From Patella vulgata (Eukaryota; Mollusca; Gastropoda; Patellidae), in the NCBI RefSeq assembly GCF_932274485.2, contig NC_065879.2, forward strand, positions 45,370,936 to 45,434,935: a stretch of DNA of 64,000 bases. The letters are read 5' to 3'. Shown here piece by piece: positions 1 through 12,837 of this stretch; position 1 is the first letter of the stretch, and each line of letters starts with the position of its first letter. The position numbers and the translations under genes are program-made. The notes below the pieces were generated by a model. It worked only from the letters and a program-made list of their open reading frames with translations, made no database searches and was not told the origin of the DNA.

Positions 1-980
1 TGTGACCTACAGAATGTCATCAACAGCACCATACACAAAGACTACATCATCATCAAAACTGCATAAAACTGGCTGTCTATTAAATAGAGAATACTGAAGG
101 TGGGCGAGTAGTTAATATAAAATGCTAGTACAATCAGTTTATCTGGCAGATATATTGAGGATCGGATTGGGCCGGAATGGGTAATCCCAAAGTAAAAACT
201 CCCAAAACAAACAAAGGGGAAAAGAAATAAATAAATAAAAAATAATGATGAATAGCGGACACACCATGTGGACTATTTTGTGATTTTCTTGATTGGTCTT
301 TTGCACCAAACAGCACAGAACATAATAAATTACAGCCAGTTTTGCATTTCCTTTTATTTTTAACGATGGGGATCGTTGATATATTATTATGGCTAGTGTG
401 AAATTAAAGTAAACAAATAAAGTTATCAATTCGTTCGTCAAACAAAGTATGCCTTTTTTCGGTGATTAATAGCCATGGTATTGACAGGGCACTATAGCCT
501 AATGAAATGAGCTAACTCACACGGGATATAAAACCTCGTTGTTCCTGACAACACCGCAACTCATTCGTTTAACTTTTCTGTACCATTTAACACTATTTGG
601 AAGCAAACAAAAGAATTCTCAGACGGTACAGAAGACTATCATCAATCACTTGACACTTGTTATGTTTGGTTCTGAAAGACTGTGCAATATATCTGAGAAA
701 GCGACGTTTGTTTCAATTTGGAATTCTGTATGATTTTTTTCCTTAGTGAAGTGGGTGAAATCTACTCCATATAATAAAACAGTGTATGAGTTGTGATTTA
801 CTAAAATAGTTTATCAGTTGGGGTTTACTACAATATTTTGATTTGTGGTTTACGAAAATATTTCATGTCAAATCCTCGTTACCCTTGGATATCTTCTAAT
901 CAAGTTCCTTTAAAATATATTCGCAATTGTAATTAGCAACGTTAACCTTTCCATTTATTTATTTATTTTAATAAGGACTA
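1..980. other. AT-rich stretch, no feature recognised
   Basis: No convincing gene, RNA or complete repeat was seen. Open frames on both strands are short, of low complexity and without recognisable domains. The far right end runs into the T-rich tail of the SINE that follows. Confidence 0.5.
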
Positions 981-1331
981 GAAATGAAATGAAATGAAAT
1001 TTAACGTCCTACTGTTCTGCTCCGACTGAGCTAATGAAGACGGGCTTACGCTATGCAGTGTGCTATAAGGGAAATTTTTCCAGGGCAGCGGCACTATGGC
1101 CTACACTTATATCGAATTCCAACTGCCAAGAGATCTTTTACGTGCACCCCAATGTATACACGGGACCTTGGTTTTTTCGCCCATCCAAACGACTACACAG
1201 CTGTCCTTGCCAGGCCCTCTGTCCTGCACCACTGACAAGGGAAAACCCTGTCAGAAAAATCCCGATGAACTTTCTAGTCGACCCTCGGACTAGCGAGCCA
1301 GCATCTTACCCACTTAGCCACCGTGGCTCCC
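981..1331 (-). repeat. tRNA-derived SINE, full-length copy (family A)
   Basis: Read on the minus strand, the element starts at about 1331 with GGAGCCACGGTGGCTAAGTG, a tRNA-like head with a pol III A-box. A body follows that is shared with the copies at 10969 and 43896, and it ends with a pentamer tail that reads TTTCATTTCATTTC at 995-981. Length is about 350 bp. The short open frames inside it occur in other copies and are not genes. No clean target duplication was found for this copy. SINEs of this kind are non-autonomous and are moved by LINE machinery; the partner LINE is not in this window. Confidence 0.8.
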
Positions 1332-2290
1332 AATAGGTGTTAGACATTGTGAGCTGTACATTTTATTTAATATGTTTCTAGAAAAGAACGTTAAATCTAG
1401 ACTCCAAAACACGAAGATAATAATTTTACCAAAATACTACAAAGAGGGAAATCCTTTATAATTTACAAACTTGTATTTCTGATTTCATGAATTTTTAGAT
1501 TGATTAACAACAATCTATGTCGAATACTGAAATACTTATTTTCATTTTTCGTCCCGTAGATGCTGGGACTTTGGTGGTTTACTCTTTCTCGAGTTTTGAA
1601 AGAAAAAAAGACAATTTAAATCTGAACTAAAACAGAACACCAGCTTTCAACCAGGATAAAACTAAATCCATTACACGCCTGAATCTTCGGGTAATTTTTT
1701 TATCCATGAGATTTTAAAAATAATATATTGTTTTAAATTATAGCATATATTAGAAGTATCCATCAATCAACCAAAGGTATTATCATCCAATACATGTCTA
1801 TTTGAACTTTTATACATCTATAAAAGGCCAAGATTCTAGAATAACTTACAATTAACCAAAAGTCAACCAGGGTCGCATATGGTTACATGGATACTTGACA
1901 TAGCACTAAAATCCCAATGATATAAATATTATAATGATGTTGTTGTTTATGATAAAAAAAATATACATTAAAAAGGGTATTTATTTAGGTCCACATTATT
2001 AAATAGAGTCTGATTATATCTGTTGTTTTTTATCGATGTTTATACCACCTACGATATATAAACTACTTCTATTAGAAGTTATATTTTAATAAATAATAAT
2101 AATAATAATAATAATAATTAAGACTGGCCATTAGTTTCGGTTTGAATGTGGTTTTTAAGCGTACACTGCGACAGAAGGCGAATAAGCATTTTCCATATTT
2201 AAATTGAGCAACATTATAAGTGTTATACATGGCCTAAGTTGGATACCACCTTAAATACAATATTCGTAGATATGTTGGTTGATTTTAATA
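1332..2290. other. AT-rich stretch with one (AAT)n microsatellite
   Basis: No coding potential was recognised. The only simple feature is an AAT trinucleotide run at about 2091-2117. Confidence 0.5.
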
Positions 2291-2309
2291 TTTTAGACCG
2301 ATATGCTCT

Positions 2310-2470
2310 TTGGTAAGAGCGTGCCACATAGGAAGAGTAAGAAAGCCACTGTCTTAAAAGCCAAGAGGCCTCATGGTTGGAACCCGGTGTTGGCCGAAAA
2401 AGTTCCTCGGGATTTTCCGGTGTGGTTTCTATTGTCAGTGGGGCAATGATGCGGGACAAGGTACGGCATT
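2310..2470 (+). repeat. diverged SINE family A fragment
   Basis: The stretch around 2360-2440 (CATGGTTGGAACCCGGTGTT, then TCGGGATTTTCCGGTGTGGT) matches the B-box and central part of the family A SINE on the plus strand. It is strongly decayed, with no recognisable 3' tail or target duplication. Confidence 0.5.
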
Positions 2471-5200
2471 AGCCGTGCGAGTGAAACGAAAACACGAAGG
2501 ACTCGTGTTCACGTTGGCATACGAAACCTTGACAATTGGAATTCTTGAAAATGTCAGGGTAAAATTGTTTCATAGAACATGCCATATTCTGGAAGAATGG
2601 ATAGTGTGCTGGAAGACTGGTACTTGAAGTCGACTTACCTTTCCCTTCTCTTCAGGGTGTTCTCTGTGATGTATATTAAACAAACGACATCCATAACAAG
2701 GTGCGTGGAAGTCGGAATTAACACAAGATAAGCAGAATATATAACACACGAGCAGCATCCACACCATCTTCACAAGTCACATTAACTGTACTGTAAGGTT
2801 AAATTTTGGCACAACAGTTTTGAAATGTCAACAATAGTTGCTCTTCCTTTACGCTTCTTTTGTAAAATATGAAATCTATATTTATTCCAAAATTGAACTG
2901 AGGATGTCGATCTTCTCTTCACAGAAAGTATTCAAACTCCACCGATAAAGAGTATCGTAGAAGTAAACTATGTACTGCACCTTTATTCCTTAAGAATATC
3001 CATTCATAATTTCTTCAATGTGTATTTCAGCTAAGTCCCTTACCGTAACCCTGTTCCTACGCCAACGGGTGGGATGAATACGTTTTTTTTTAAAAGCTGG
3101 ACTTGTGAAACAGTCCTTGTTCAGATATCTGTCAACCAGTACTAACTAGAAATCCTACTAATTGTTTGCATTGACCTATTGATCCACACGTCAACCGTTT
3201 CGATTTTTTTAAATGCTATAATTACCAAAAAATCAATTTAATTTCTCCGGTTTTTTATATATTGAGAAAACACATTATAATAACAGGGTTCACGTCAAAC
3301 GATGTCAAAGGCTCTAGGTTTACTTCTAATATCTAAAACAGAATAAACATAGTTAGCAAGAAAAGAAAATTAATGGCTACATATGAACAATTAACTATTA
3401 TACTTACACAATCTTGATATTTTCATAACTCGTTAGCCCTATTTCTTTTCGTATGAAAAATAATGTTAAAACATCATAGAAATGATAATAAAAAATAACA
3501 GATGAAAAGGAATTTTAAAAAATGGTTTTGACGTCAAGATCTATATGACGTCACGAAGTGATGGCGGTTCGGTAAAAAAGATAGCAGAGCTAATCATTTG
3601 AGTTTTCAGCCAATGAAAAAGTTTTATCTTTAAAATATTTCAATTATAATTTTCATGCATACGACCCCTGGATATCTACTTGTCGCGAGATCTGTATCTA
3701 ATGTATTCGATTTGCAGTAAGTACCAAGGAACTGTCTCCGTAAAAGAAAATCAAAAAAAAAAATAAATCATAAACCTGGAAATCATGGACAGGTTTGAGG
3801 AACCCAGACTGATTTCTGTGCTTATGTTTACGACGTTGGACAAGCATGTGTATCCAATTAAACGATTTCCCCTGGGATGACCTTTAAGTGAAGAAGGTCT
3901 TGTACTCGACTATGGCCTATTCATGCTTTAAATCCACCCCGTCATGTTATTTCACATCTCACTGATGAAATATCAAAGACGTTCTTTTATGAATCAAGGG
4001 CCAATAAACCGACCTTGGTAAATCATTAGATGCCGTTTTTAGGTTTTGCTGACGGCTTTTCGCGGATGAAAAAGCATTCAGAAACACTTAAAAGAGGAGC
4101 ATATGCAAAAGAAATTTCAATAGGATAAATTTCCTCTTTCTTGGGAATCACACCAACCCCATAAAGTCTTCGATTGGCCTTTTATTGAATATTTAAATGA
4201 TAGGCATTGATCTCCGACGGCAAGGGTATAATGGGCATCAAATCCGCGTCAATCCATTCTTAAACCGCCACAAAGACTTAATCACCGCCAACTTCCATCT
4301 GAAAACTCTCGAGTCCACTTAAACAGCGAGCGGAGATCAGGATAGATTCTCTTCGAGGTTTAATGGTAGTTTTTTAGTCGCAGAATGGGATAAACTATAT
4401 GAATTCTATGAGTTGTTACAAGACGTATTGGGAAATCTGCCAGGATATTACCACCGGTACCTAGGGTCTTGTTAAACCGCTACAAAAGCATGATATTGAG
4501 TTTTCAAGTCGCGCTGAAACCGTGTTGATACATGAGCCAAAGTCTTAAAACGTGAGCTGAATAAAGATGACGGAAAAACGGTATTTGCATCCGCGACTTA
4601 ACTGCTCAACTAGGAATAAAACAACTTCTGTTGAAGGGAAGTTAAACATGTCGACATTAGAAAATATTGAATCTTCGTCAATCAAATTAACAGTTGCTCA
4701 TTCACGACATGTAGCTATCACCACGGATTTCCTAATCTGGCGAGAAGTGGTGTAGAAAACATTTTACTGTTTTGTTTAACTTGGCCTTTTGTGTTTTCAG
4801 GAATTCGCTCACGATAATGAAACCACCAATTCGCTTATTACTATTTTACTAAATAATATGAAATTGATTATAAATAGGGTTGCTCGCTAACACTGCGATC
4901 ATTTGTTACAGGATTAATACACCGTATTTTATTTTAGTCTGTTCTACGTGTGCTCATTACCGGGGGGGGGGGGGGGGTCGACTTAACTCTCGACGAGGAA
5001 GTCCGAAATTGGAATGCTGGCATTCGCTGGGAATAATAATAATAATAATAATATCGTCATTTATAAAGCGCGTTAATACTGAATAACAGTTTCTAAGGCG
5101 CATGTTGGTTGTTATATTCACTGATTATTTACAGATCAGGGTTTTGAAACAAGAATGTTTTAAGAAGACCCTCCACTAGTCAGTGGTGGTGCCTTTGAGG
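2471..5200. other. long stretch without recognised genes
   Basis: Both strands carry only short open frames with no recognisable domain. Simple sequence is a 15-base G run at about 4964-4978 and an AAT run at 5034-5053. A perfect TGACGTCA (CRE-type palindrome) lies at about 3546-3553, but with no gene beside it this means little. Confidence 0.45.
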
Positions 5201-5204
5201 CTGA

Positions 5205-5285
5205 ATAGGAAAGCGTGCCTAGTCGGTCGGATTGTATGAAAAACCTAGGTCCACCGTGTACACATTGCGGTGAGCGTAAAATAAT
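5205..5285 (+). repeat. decayed SINE family A fragment
   Basis: The segment with TATGAAAAACCTAGG and a following GTGTACACATTGCGGTGAGC resembles the central part of the family A SINE (compare about 44017-44055). It is short and diverged, so the assignment is tentative. Confidence 0.35.
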
Positions 5286-5289
5286 CCTT

Positions 5290-6555
5290 GATAGTTGGTA
5301 AACGAAGAAGAGTAGATGGACGTAACAACAGAGATATCATTTTCAATTAATAATTATGCCCGTCTCAAAATGACATTTTTCATTTCAGTAAAAGGGGATT
5401 TATATAGCTCTGATTACATTTCAAGAGAAGGATTAAAATAGATTTTGTTTAACCTTGTCTAAGAAAACATGTCGGGACTATTTCATAAGAAGAATTAATT
5501 TCAATATAAATAGCCCGCACTCATGATTAATCAATTTCAGTGCAAGAAAACATAAACAAATGCCCACTGATGCAGGTCTCTTAATATTCCTAAAATAGAT
5601 GTAAACGCATACCTTTCCTACGTTTCCAAAACGATCACTACAACTGTTCGGTTAATCACTTTGATCACATTAATAACTAATTGCAATATTAGAAAACATA
5701 AAAGAATTACAGCGCTCTGCATCCTCAAAATGGCTATTACAGCTTTAAAGGCCAAAATACTCCAGGCTAAAAGGCATATATTATAGACTTTGCACATTCA
5801 TCACTAGTCTTATATCAAAAAGCATTGTTGGTTCAAATATTGAAACCGATCAATGTATAAGGAAGTTATTACCATTGCTTTATATTGCTTTACGACGTCA
5901 TCTTTTTCTGCTTTAGAACGCTAACCTGCTAGAGACGAACAACTACTTTCTATCCATGCACATCGAGATCCAGATGGCATATAACTCGTTTTCGTAACTA
6001 TCTAAACAATATCTTTCAACAGTTATTTAAATAAGGAAAATCTCCGTTAACATGATAGCGCATGGGCGTTATAAGTAAAACGAGACAATGGACCTACGAC
6101 GTTATTTATAAAGCATTTTAAAGAAAAGCTCCAAGTATTGTTGAAAAGAATACATTGTCTGTTGTGACACCAGATGCTCTTGTTGAGGACAAAACGGAAG
6201 TCAGTAAAATTCTCTATTCAATGTTGCCGATATAATTTTTAAATTGGATTTTGTAGTCACTTTTAACTACTTCACATCGTGTCCTCTTTCATTAGAAATC
6301 ACTAATTATCTCATGTTTCCCGACTTTAATTCCTTTCAAATTTCTATTTTAAATTTTAGACGGCAGGTGTAATATATAAGGATTTAATTGTTAAAATATT
6401 TTCTATTTTTAATTCATCCTTAAAAATCCAATTAATTGAACATGCATATAATTGTTTACAACTCCTCAAACATATTCACTGAATATAAAAGCCGCTTGTT
6501 GTCATTTGTAACGGGGTCATCTACGGCTAAAATGATGAAACACGTAAGATAACCA
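5290..6555. other. AT-rich stretch, no feature recognised
   Basis: No gene, RNA or repeat boundary could be supported. Confidence 0.45.
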
Positions 6556-6812
6556 TTGCAAATGATCCGAAAACATAAATCATTGAAAACGATTCGATAA
6601 CATAAAATCATTGCGAGTAATTCGATAACGTACTCGATAATGATGCGAACTATTCGATAACATAGATCATGACACACAGGTCGATAACATGAATCATCGC
6701 AAATGATTCGATAATATAAATCATTGAAAATGATTCGATAACATAAACCATTTCGAAAGATTCGATAACATAAACCATTTTGAAAGATTCGATAACAATC
6801 ATTGCAAACAAT
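6556..6812. repeat. 27-bp minisatellite, about 9 units
   Basis: Units of about 27 bp share the core GATTCGATAACATAAA followed by CCATT or TCATTG. Spacing is exactly 27 bp in the best preserved part (about 6700-6790) and looser to the left. Because 27 is a multiple of three, the array keeps frames open on the minus strand and yields a protein-like 9-residue periodicity (CYRIFRNGL and variants). That frame has no other protein-like property and is most likely not a gene. Confidence 0.75.
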
Positions 6813-6876
6813 GTGGTGGTAGACAAAGAGGTAATCACTGAGAATGATTTGAAGGTAACCGATAAGTTTAATTATA

Positions 6877-7440
6877 TACCCTTCAAAAAAGTAGGAGATA
6901 CTGAAATGCCAATACCTATGCAGGTTGTGACATGATAAATAGTCATGGACACTTGACATGCTTTAAGAGTATGTTCACTGGTGTGTACTATCCTGGCACC
7001 GATAGTTTTGCCCTTTGCTCAACGTGCAGGTCGACGTTTCATCTTTCAAGATGATAATGCCAGTGTCCACCACGCTCGTTTCGTAAATGACTACCTCCAG
7101 CCTCACCATTTCTCCATGCCTTGGCCAGCCATGAGTCCTGACCTTTTCCCTATAGAGAATGTTTCGGACGTGTTCGTCGACGTCAACGTCAACGTCAACC
7201 GACAACACAGCAAGAATTGGCCGTGGCCCTGCAAAAGGCGTGTATCAGATTGCCCCAAATCGTGATTGGACGGTTGATTAGGAGCATGCCACGACGAATT
7301 GCTGAATGTCTGCGGATTGGTGGAGCATCAAAAACGTCCATTTTCACTTTTGACAGTGTATCTCTTTGCGAGTGAAATGGGGCCGTCGGATAAGCCGCCC
7401 ATATAAACTATTTATGTTCATGTGTAGGCAATTGGCATGT
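6877..7440 (+). mobile_element. internally deleted Tc1-like DNA transposon copy
   Basis: The left end has the inverted-repeat start TACCCTTCAAAAAAGTAGGA. The next ~100 bp match, in inverted orientation, 12748-12812 beside the Tc1 element at 11.3-12.8 kb. At about 6988 the sequence jumps into the C-terminal half of the transposase on the plus strand: FIFQDDNA, then SPDLFPIENV, giving the DD34E spacing. It continues into the same 3' region as 11395-11590. The N-terminal DNA-binding half is missing and no right inverted end was found after about 7440. This is a dead internal-deletion copy of the same family. Confidence 0.8.
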
Positions 7441-10400
7441 TATTAACATACACTGGTTACCTCAAACAAAAACAGCAGTGCATTTCCGCAGTTTTGTATT
7501 GTTTCCGAATATATTCAAGAGTAACTAGTTCTGATCATTGCAGTAACCTTCATAATGATTTCTTATACTGTTAATTTTCTCAATCATTTGGAGGAATAAA
7601 GATCTTATTTAGTATTTTCCAACTTTTTTGTAGCTTGTCCAAGATAACGAATTTTTGTTTGACCGCCTATAACGAACACGTATAAAGACAACTTGTCCAT
7701 ATTCATAAACGTCTCGCCTGCTGCTTATTCTAGCTATTGATGAAATGACATTATGAAGAATGGGCTTAGCTTTATTAACTAACTTAATTTCAGACAACGC
7801 AATCAAGATGTCAGTCAATGAGGCATTGAAACAGATAGCTGAGTGGGGTTCGATGAGTCCAGAGTTAAATTGTAATCACGTTTAGGAAAGACCAAGGAGT
7901 TATTGAAGGTCGATGTCTATAAATCATTTAAGAATATTTTCATAATATGACAAGTAAAGGATTACAGCTCACAGCATCGTCAACACATTTGGTGGTAAAT
8001 GTACGAGGCAAGGCGTCTAGCATTTAAAATATAATCAATTTTAAGGCACGAGGAAGATGTATTATTTGTCAATGATAAAAACCCATTTAACAAACTGTCA
8101 TAATAATTATAATACATCTTAAAATTGAATGGATTGGTTTTTAACGTTTCGTCGACATGTTACTTAAAGATGCATTATATAAGATTTAGATAAAGTGCGG
8201 GCCGTTCTTGCTATAATAGTTCAAAAATCGATATGTTGAAAATTTCAGTCAAATTACTTACATTGAGCGAAGTTATGAGTGTTTGAAGTTTGAACAAAAT
8301 TGTCTCGAATTCAAGTACCATCGCTACGATAATAATCAAAGTCTCGATTGTCCAAGTATTAAACATCGAGCGTGTTCCAAACCCCTACAATATCACGACC
8401 AATCGGTGGCCCTATGAGTTGATTATAGGTTTGTCATGTGAATATATGCCTAACTGATAATTTATATAACATTTGATACCAAAACTGAAACTTGCAAAAT
8501 GAAAATTTAAGTCTTACATGCATGTTTAAGTTATTTTGAAACTACATTACGATCACATGGGCTGTACACAACGTGAGGTGTCATAGAAACATTTAAAGAT
8601 ACGTCCTTACCATTAAAAGAATTACAAATACAAGCAGAGGCAACACTAGACGATGAAGGGCTGTTCCAAGATATGTAGTAAGAAAAGAGTGGATGGGTCA
8701 TACGCCGGATGTGGCTATCGGTTTTGAGGTTATTGCCGCTTTCTACAACCCATGGTACTACAATTACTGAATAACAGAGTATTTAGAAGATTAGACTCGT
8801 ATCGAATATGTAGTAGAATTTAGAGGGGCAAGAACAAGTTGAATTGAACAAATAACAGAAATACATATTCAACGAAATAATAATATACTTCTAATTGGTC
8901 TTCGAAAAATACTAAAGTGGTTTTTCAAGTGGAAGTTAATTGTACGAAAAGTAAACTGGACGGTGCCATTAACACGGTCAATAATAGAAGACCGATTATA
9001 GACAGATATAACAAGAAATGAAAAACAAGACACGCCCGCATGACTTTACCATTCTCTGCTACATCATTAAGCCACAATCGCTTAACGTCCATTATAGTAA
9101 ATCTCTAAACACTGAATTGGTTTTTAATATCTACGTATCCATCATCATTAAGGTTTGCGTTTCGCCTTTTAAAGCCCTCATTTAAACACGAATTGCATCC
9201 ATGGTAGACTTTGTAAATCATCTAGTACCAAAAAAGATTCAACCATGAATAATTCTGCCTGTAATTCATTGGGCATGGCGTTATGAACACAACAATTGGG
9301 TATTCTGCTGCATGCTTATTTGCTCTCAAATGTATGATCATTTCATTTAACAACGAACTGATTCTGGCTGTTTGGAAAAGGTCAAATGCAACTTCGCATT
9401 TGTGTTCTAAAATAGAATCACATCAGTGTTACGAAAACGTTCATCCATCCATAAAAGCAGTACAAGTGTCTTCAAAGTGATGCCAAATTAGACTACATAA
9501 CTATTATCCTGTCGTGATCAGTGCCTATAGGGATATTTTCTCAGTAGTTTTATTTCCAAACAATCTGGCACTACCGATTTCATCCATGAAATAGTTCTGT
9601 ATTAGTTACAGGACGAGAAGTAAATATTATGTCAAATAATGGCAAATCACGCTCGTACACCACAAAAAAGCACCTTTACTGACAAGTGAAATTGTTGTGT
9701 TTTCTATGAACTTAAAGCAAAATAATTTACAGTTTCAAAGCTTTCTCTGACACATGCGGTGACATAACCCCAAAAGAAAGTTGTTAAATTTGGTATGTTG
9801 ACGGCTTAGTCATCTGGCATTTAGCAGATATAAATATCTTCGTGACATATTGTGTGCGTAATAAACCTGCACCCCACCCTATTTGTTTATATAATTTGAA
9901 AATTCCACATATAAATTTTATGAACTATTGCAGGCTGTTAGTCTATCCATCCCTTGATTCAATTCAATAAAATCATTTTGCCATTTAACCTAGTTTTAGT
10001 GTAATGAGCTTCACAGTGCACGTAATTATTCTCACATTACCATTCGCGAATCAGGGTGTTAGGAACTTTTCAGTGATATAACTAATAGACAAATCCAACA
10101 GAGAACGTTAATGAAATACGACAGTGGATATGTACACTTCCGTGCCTCCAATGGTAGTTACGATGTTATTGTGTGAGACGCGAACCTATCTTAATCTGAT
10201 CCTTTCATATTTTCGGTATATCCCAAATATGAACGGTCAAAATTTTATGAAATTTCCCAGACTGACAGAATTTCCAGTCATTGATTCTGTGCAATTAAAA
10301 TCATTTTGCCACCACAGGTAGTTACGTGTTATTAAATGCATAGTGTACCTAAGCTTATTCTGGCCATTGAATCCGGACACTGGGAACTGTGCGGTGATAT

Positions 10401-10955
10401 AAGAAATATACTGGCATGTTTACCCGTGATATAAACATCTTTGTACCACCAAAGCTACGTTGTCATATTTTAGTTTGTTCACGGTAATAATAGAAGGTAT
10501 TATTATATTCTAAAAACTTTCTGAAATTCATCACATGGGCTTGTGACATGAAAGATATTCTGTCACAAAAGTTAGCCGTGGTGTTAAGGAATTTGTAGTG
10601 CAAGTGGCGATTTTATATTCCGGCAAATATTTTACTTATCTGTCGATTAGGTGTTATAAACATCATCTTTCTAACAAAGCCATTGTTGATGTTATTGTGT
10701 GGCCAGTTAGACTAATGGCACATACTTTAGTTAATTGAAGATTTGTTTCTTTTTTTAAAAAAATGTCATACATTTCTCAATTTGTCCATCTGGATAAAAA
10801 ACGGTAACCACTATCATCTGGATACATAAATAGAGCCCCGATACGCTTCGTGCAATCGAAGTTGGATAACTCTGAAAACGGAAACGGTAGTGCAACACCA
10901 CCATGCCTATGTCACTCCCCGGTTCGAGCTGCCCATATATATCCCAAATTTCAGC
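7441..10955. other. long stretch without recognised genes
   Basis: About 3.5 kb of AT-rich sequence. Short open frames on both strands show no recognisable domain. A segment near 8198-8260 (TTCTTGCTATAATAGTTCAA) recurs at about 30110 and 53529, which marks an old dispersed repeat without clear ends. Confidence 0.45.
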
Positions 10956-10968
10956 CCTAGTGTAGCTG

Positions 10969-11287
10969 GAGCCACGGTGGCTAAGTGGGTAAGACTCTGG
11001 CTCACTAGCCAGGAGGTCGGGTGTTCGATCCCGGCATTGGGCGAGAAAGTTCATCGGGATTTTCCGACGTGGTTTCCCCTTGTCTGTGGTGCAGGACGGA
11101 TGGGGTGAAAACCCGAGGCCCCGTGTATACACTGAATGTACTTAAAAGATCATTTGGCAGTTGGAATTCGATACAAGAGTAGGCCATAGTGCCGCTGCCC
11201 AGGCAACATTTCCCTCATAGCACACTGTATGGCGTATACCCGTCTTCATTAGCCCAGTCGGACGTTAAACCCCATTTCATTTCATTT
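10969..11287 (+). repeat. tRNA-derived SINE family A with 13-bp target duplication
   Basis: This full copy begins GAGCCACGGTGGCTAAGTGG (A-box region at about 10978) and has a B-box-like GTGTTCGATCCC at 11021-11032. It ends with CCCCATTTCATTTCATTT. The 13-bp sequence CCTAGTGTAGCTG is present at 10956-10968 and again at 11288-11300, an exact target-site duplication that fixes the element ends. Length is 319 bp. Exact duplicates imply a fairly recent insertion. Confidence 0.9.
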
Positions 11288-11340
11288 CCTAGTGTAGCTG
11301 CACACACCGAGCAGACAAGCAAACAAATAAGTCACAAATA

Positions 11341-12815
11341 TACTCTTCAAAGTAGGTAACCCTAGGTAGGTAGACCAATTGCCTACACATGAACATAAAC
11401 AGTTCATATGGGCGGCTTATCTGACGGCCCCACTTCACTCGCAAAGAGATACACTGTCAAAAGTGAAAATGGACGTTTTTGATTTTTAGCTTAATAATGA
11501 GTAATTGCTTCACCAATCCTCAGACATTCAGTAATTCGTCGTGGCAGTGCTCCTAATCAACCGTCCAATCACGATTTGGGGCAATCTGATCCACTCCCCT
11601 TGCAGTGCCATGGCCAATTCTTGCAGTGTTGTCGGTTGATGTTGACGTCGATGAACACGTCTCCCGACCATGTCCCAGACATGCTCTATAGGGGAAAGGT
11701 CAGGACTCGTGGCTGGCCAAGGCATATGGACAATATGGTGATGCTGGAGGTAGTCATTCACGACACGAGCGCGGTGGGCACGGGCATTATCATCTTGAAA
11801 GATGAAACGTCGACCTGCACGTTGAGCAAAGGGCAGAACTATCGGTGTCAGGATGTGGTCACGGTAGTACACACCAGTGACTATTCCTTGAACAATATGC
11901 AAGTCCGTTCTGCCAGTCATCGTGATTCCTCCCCACACCATAACAGACCCACGCCCAAATCTGTCATGCTGTCTGGCGTTAGCGTTAGCATGACGCTCAT
12001 TTACACGCCTCCAAACGCGAGCACGCCTATCGGTGAAATCCATAGTAAATCTGGACTCATCTGCGAACATTACACGCGCCCATCGGCGTTATCCCAATTT
12101 CTACGCTGCCTACACCATTGACGCCTGTTTTCCATGTGCTGGCGAGTTAATAGGGGAACAACATGCGGTCGTCGCGCATGCAAATGGGCTGCATGTAGCC
12201 GATTTCTAATCGTTTGGGGTGTATCTCGAATTCCTGTAACTTGGTACAAGTTTACAGAAAGCTGATTGGCCGTTTGTCCTCGATTTCGCAGGACCTGTGT
12301 ACGAATATATTGATCCTGGGCTTGTGTAGTGACTCTAGGACGACCTGAACGAGGTCTATCATCAACATTGTGTGTTTGTTGGTACCAGTTCCACAGTCTG
12401 CTAATCACAGACTGTGACATATTAAGCATGTTGGCTACTGCTCGCTGTGTAGAACCCATTTGAAGCATGCCAATAGCACGTAGACGTTCATCATGTTGAA
12501 GAAGTCTCAATGCAAATTAAACGTAACACACTAAAGCAAAGATATGCTAAACAGTAAATCTTATGCAAGAACCGATAGGAAAGCAAACATGAATAGGATA
12601 AACCAGCACGAGACAGTTTTCACCAGCCCTTCCTTGAATTGTCAAATTTGACAGTGAACCCCTCCCACGTGTATGGTGCTATTGCGTGTCGCACTTGCAC
12701 CTCAGTGGTCCTGTCGGGGCGATACGTTCTTCATCTGTGAACATACTCTCAAAGCCTGTCAAGTGTCAATGACTATTTATCATATCACAACCTGCATAGG
12801 TATGTTGACACATTA
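11341..12815 (-). mobile_element. Tc1-like DNA transposon (DD34E), one end missing
   Basis: The right end of this minus-strand element is at 11341, where TACTCTTCAAAGTAGG is the inverted-repeat start. The transposase runs from 12510 down to 11528. The other end is matched up to about 12812 by the deleted sister copy at 6.88 kb, but the expected terminal repeat is absent there and a second Tc1 element begins. Its own transposase has one frameshift, so it is not autonomous as it stands. Confidence 0.85.
11528..12510 (-). pseudogene. Tc1-family transposase, one frameshift
   Basis: The N-terminal part (12510-12070) is a paired helix-turn-helix DNA-binding region with the typical GSTQRAVANMLNMSQSVISR and the GRPR linker (RPRSGRPR). 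The C-terminal part (12070-11528) carries the catalytic DDE domain: first Asp in MFADESRF, second in FIFQDDNARAH, and the Glu in SPDLSPIEHVW, with 34 residues between the second Asp and the Glu (DD34E). The two parts are in different frames and meet at 12070, where the stop of the first overlaps the ATG of the second as TAATG. A single small frameshift at this point explains the split. Together they would give about 326 residues, close to the ~340 usual for the family. Such enzymes cut at the inverted repeats and insert at TA. Confidence 0.85.
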
Positions 12816-12837
12816 GTGATTAATTCATCACAATTCC

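Noticed and set aside
3540-3560. CRE palindrome TGACGTCA as a promoter
   Set aside because: No gene follows within range and an isolated 8-base match is not evidence of function.
6456-6959. 167-codon minus-strand frame with repeated CYRI motifs
   Set aside because: It is the product of a 27-bp minisatellite plus flanks; no domain or splice support.
10969-11045. tRNA gene
   Set aside because: A- and B-box-like motifs are present but it is the head of a SINE with a long body, tail and target duplication.
11576-12121. 181-codon plus-strand frame
   Set aside because: Antisense shadow of the Tc1 transposase.
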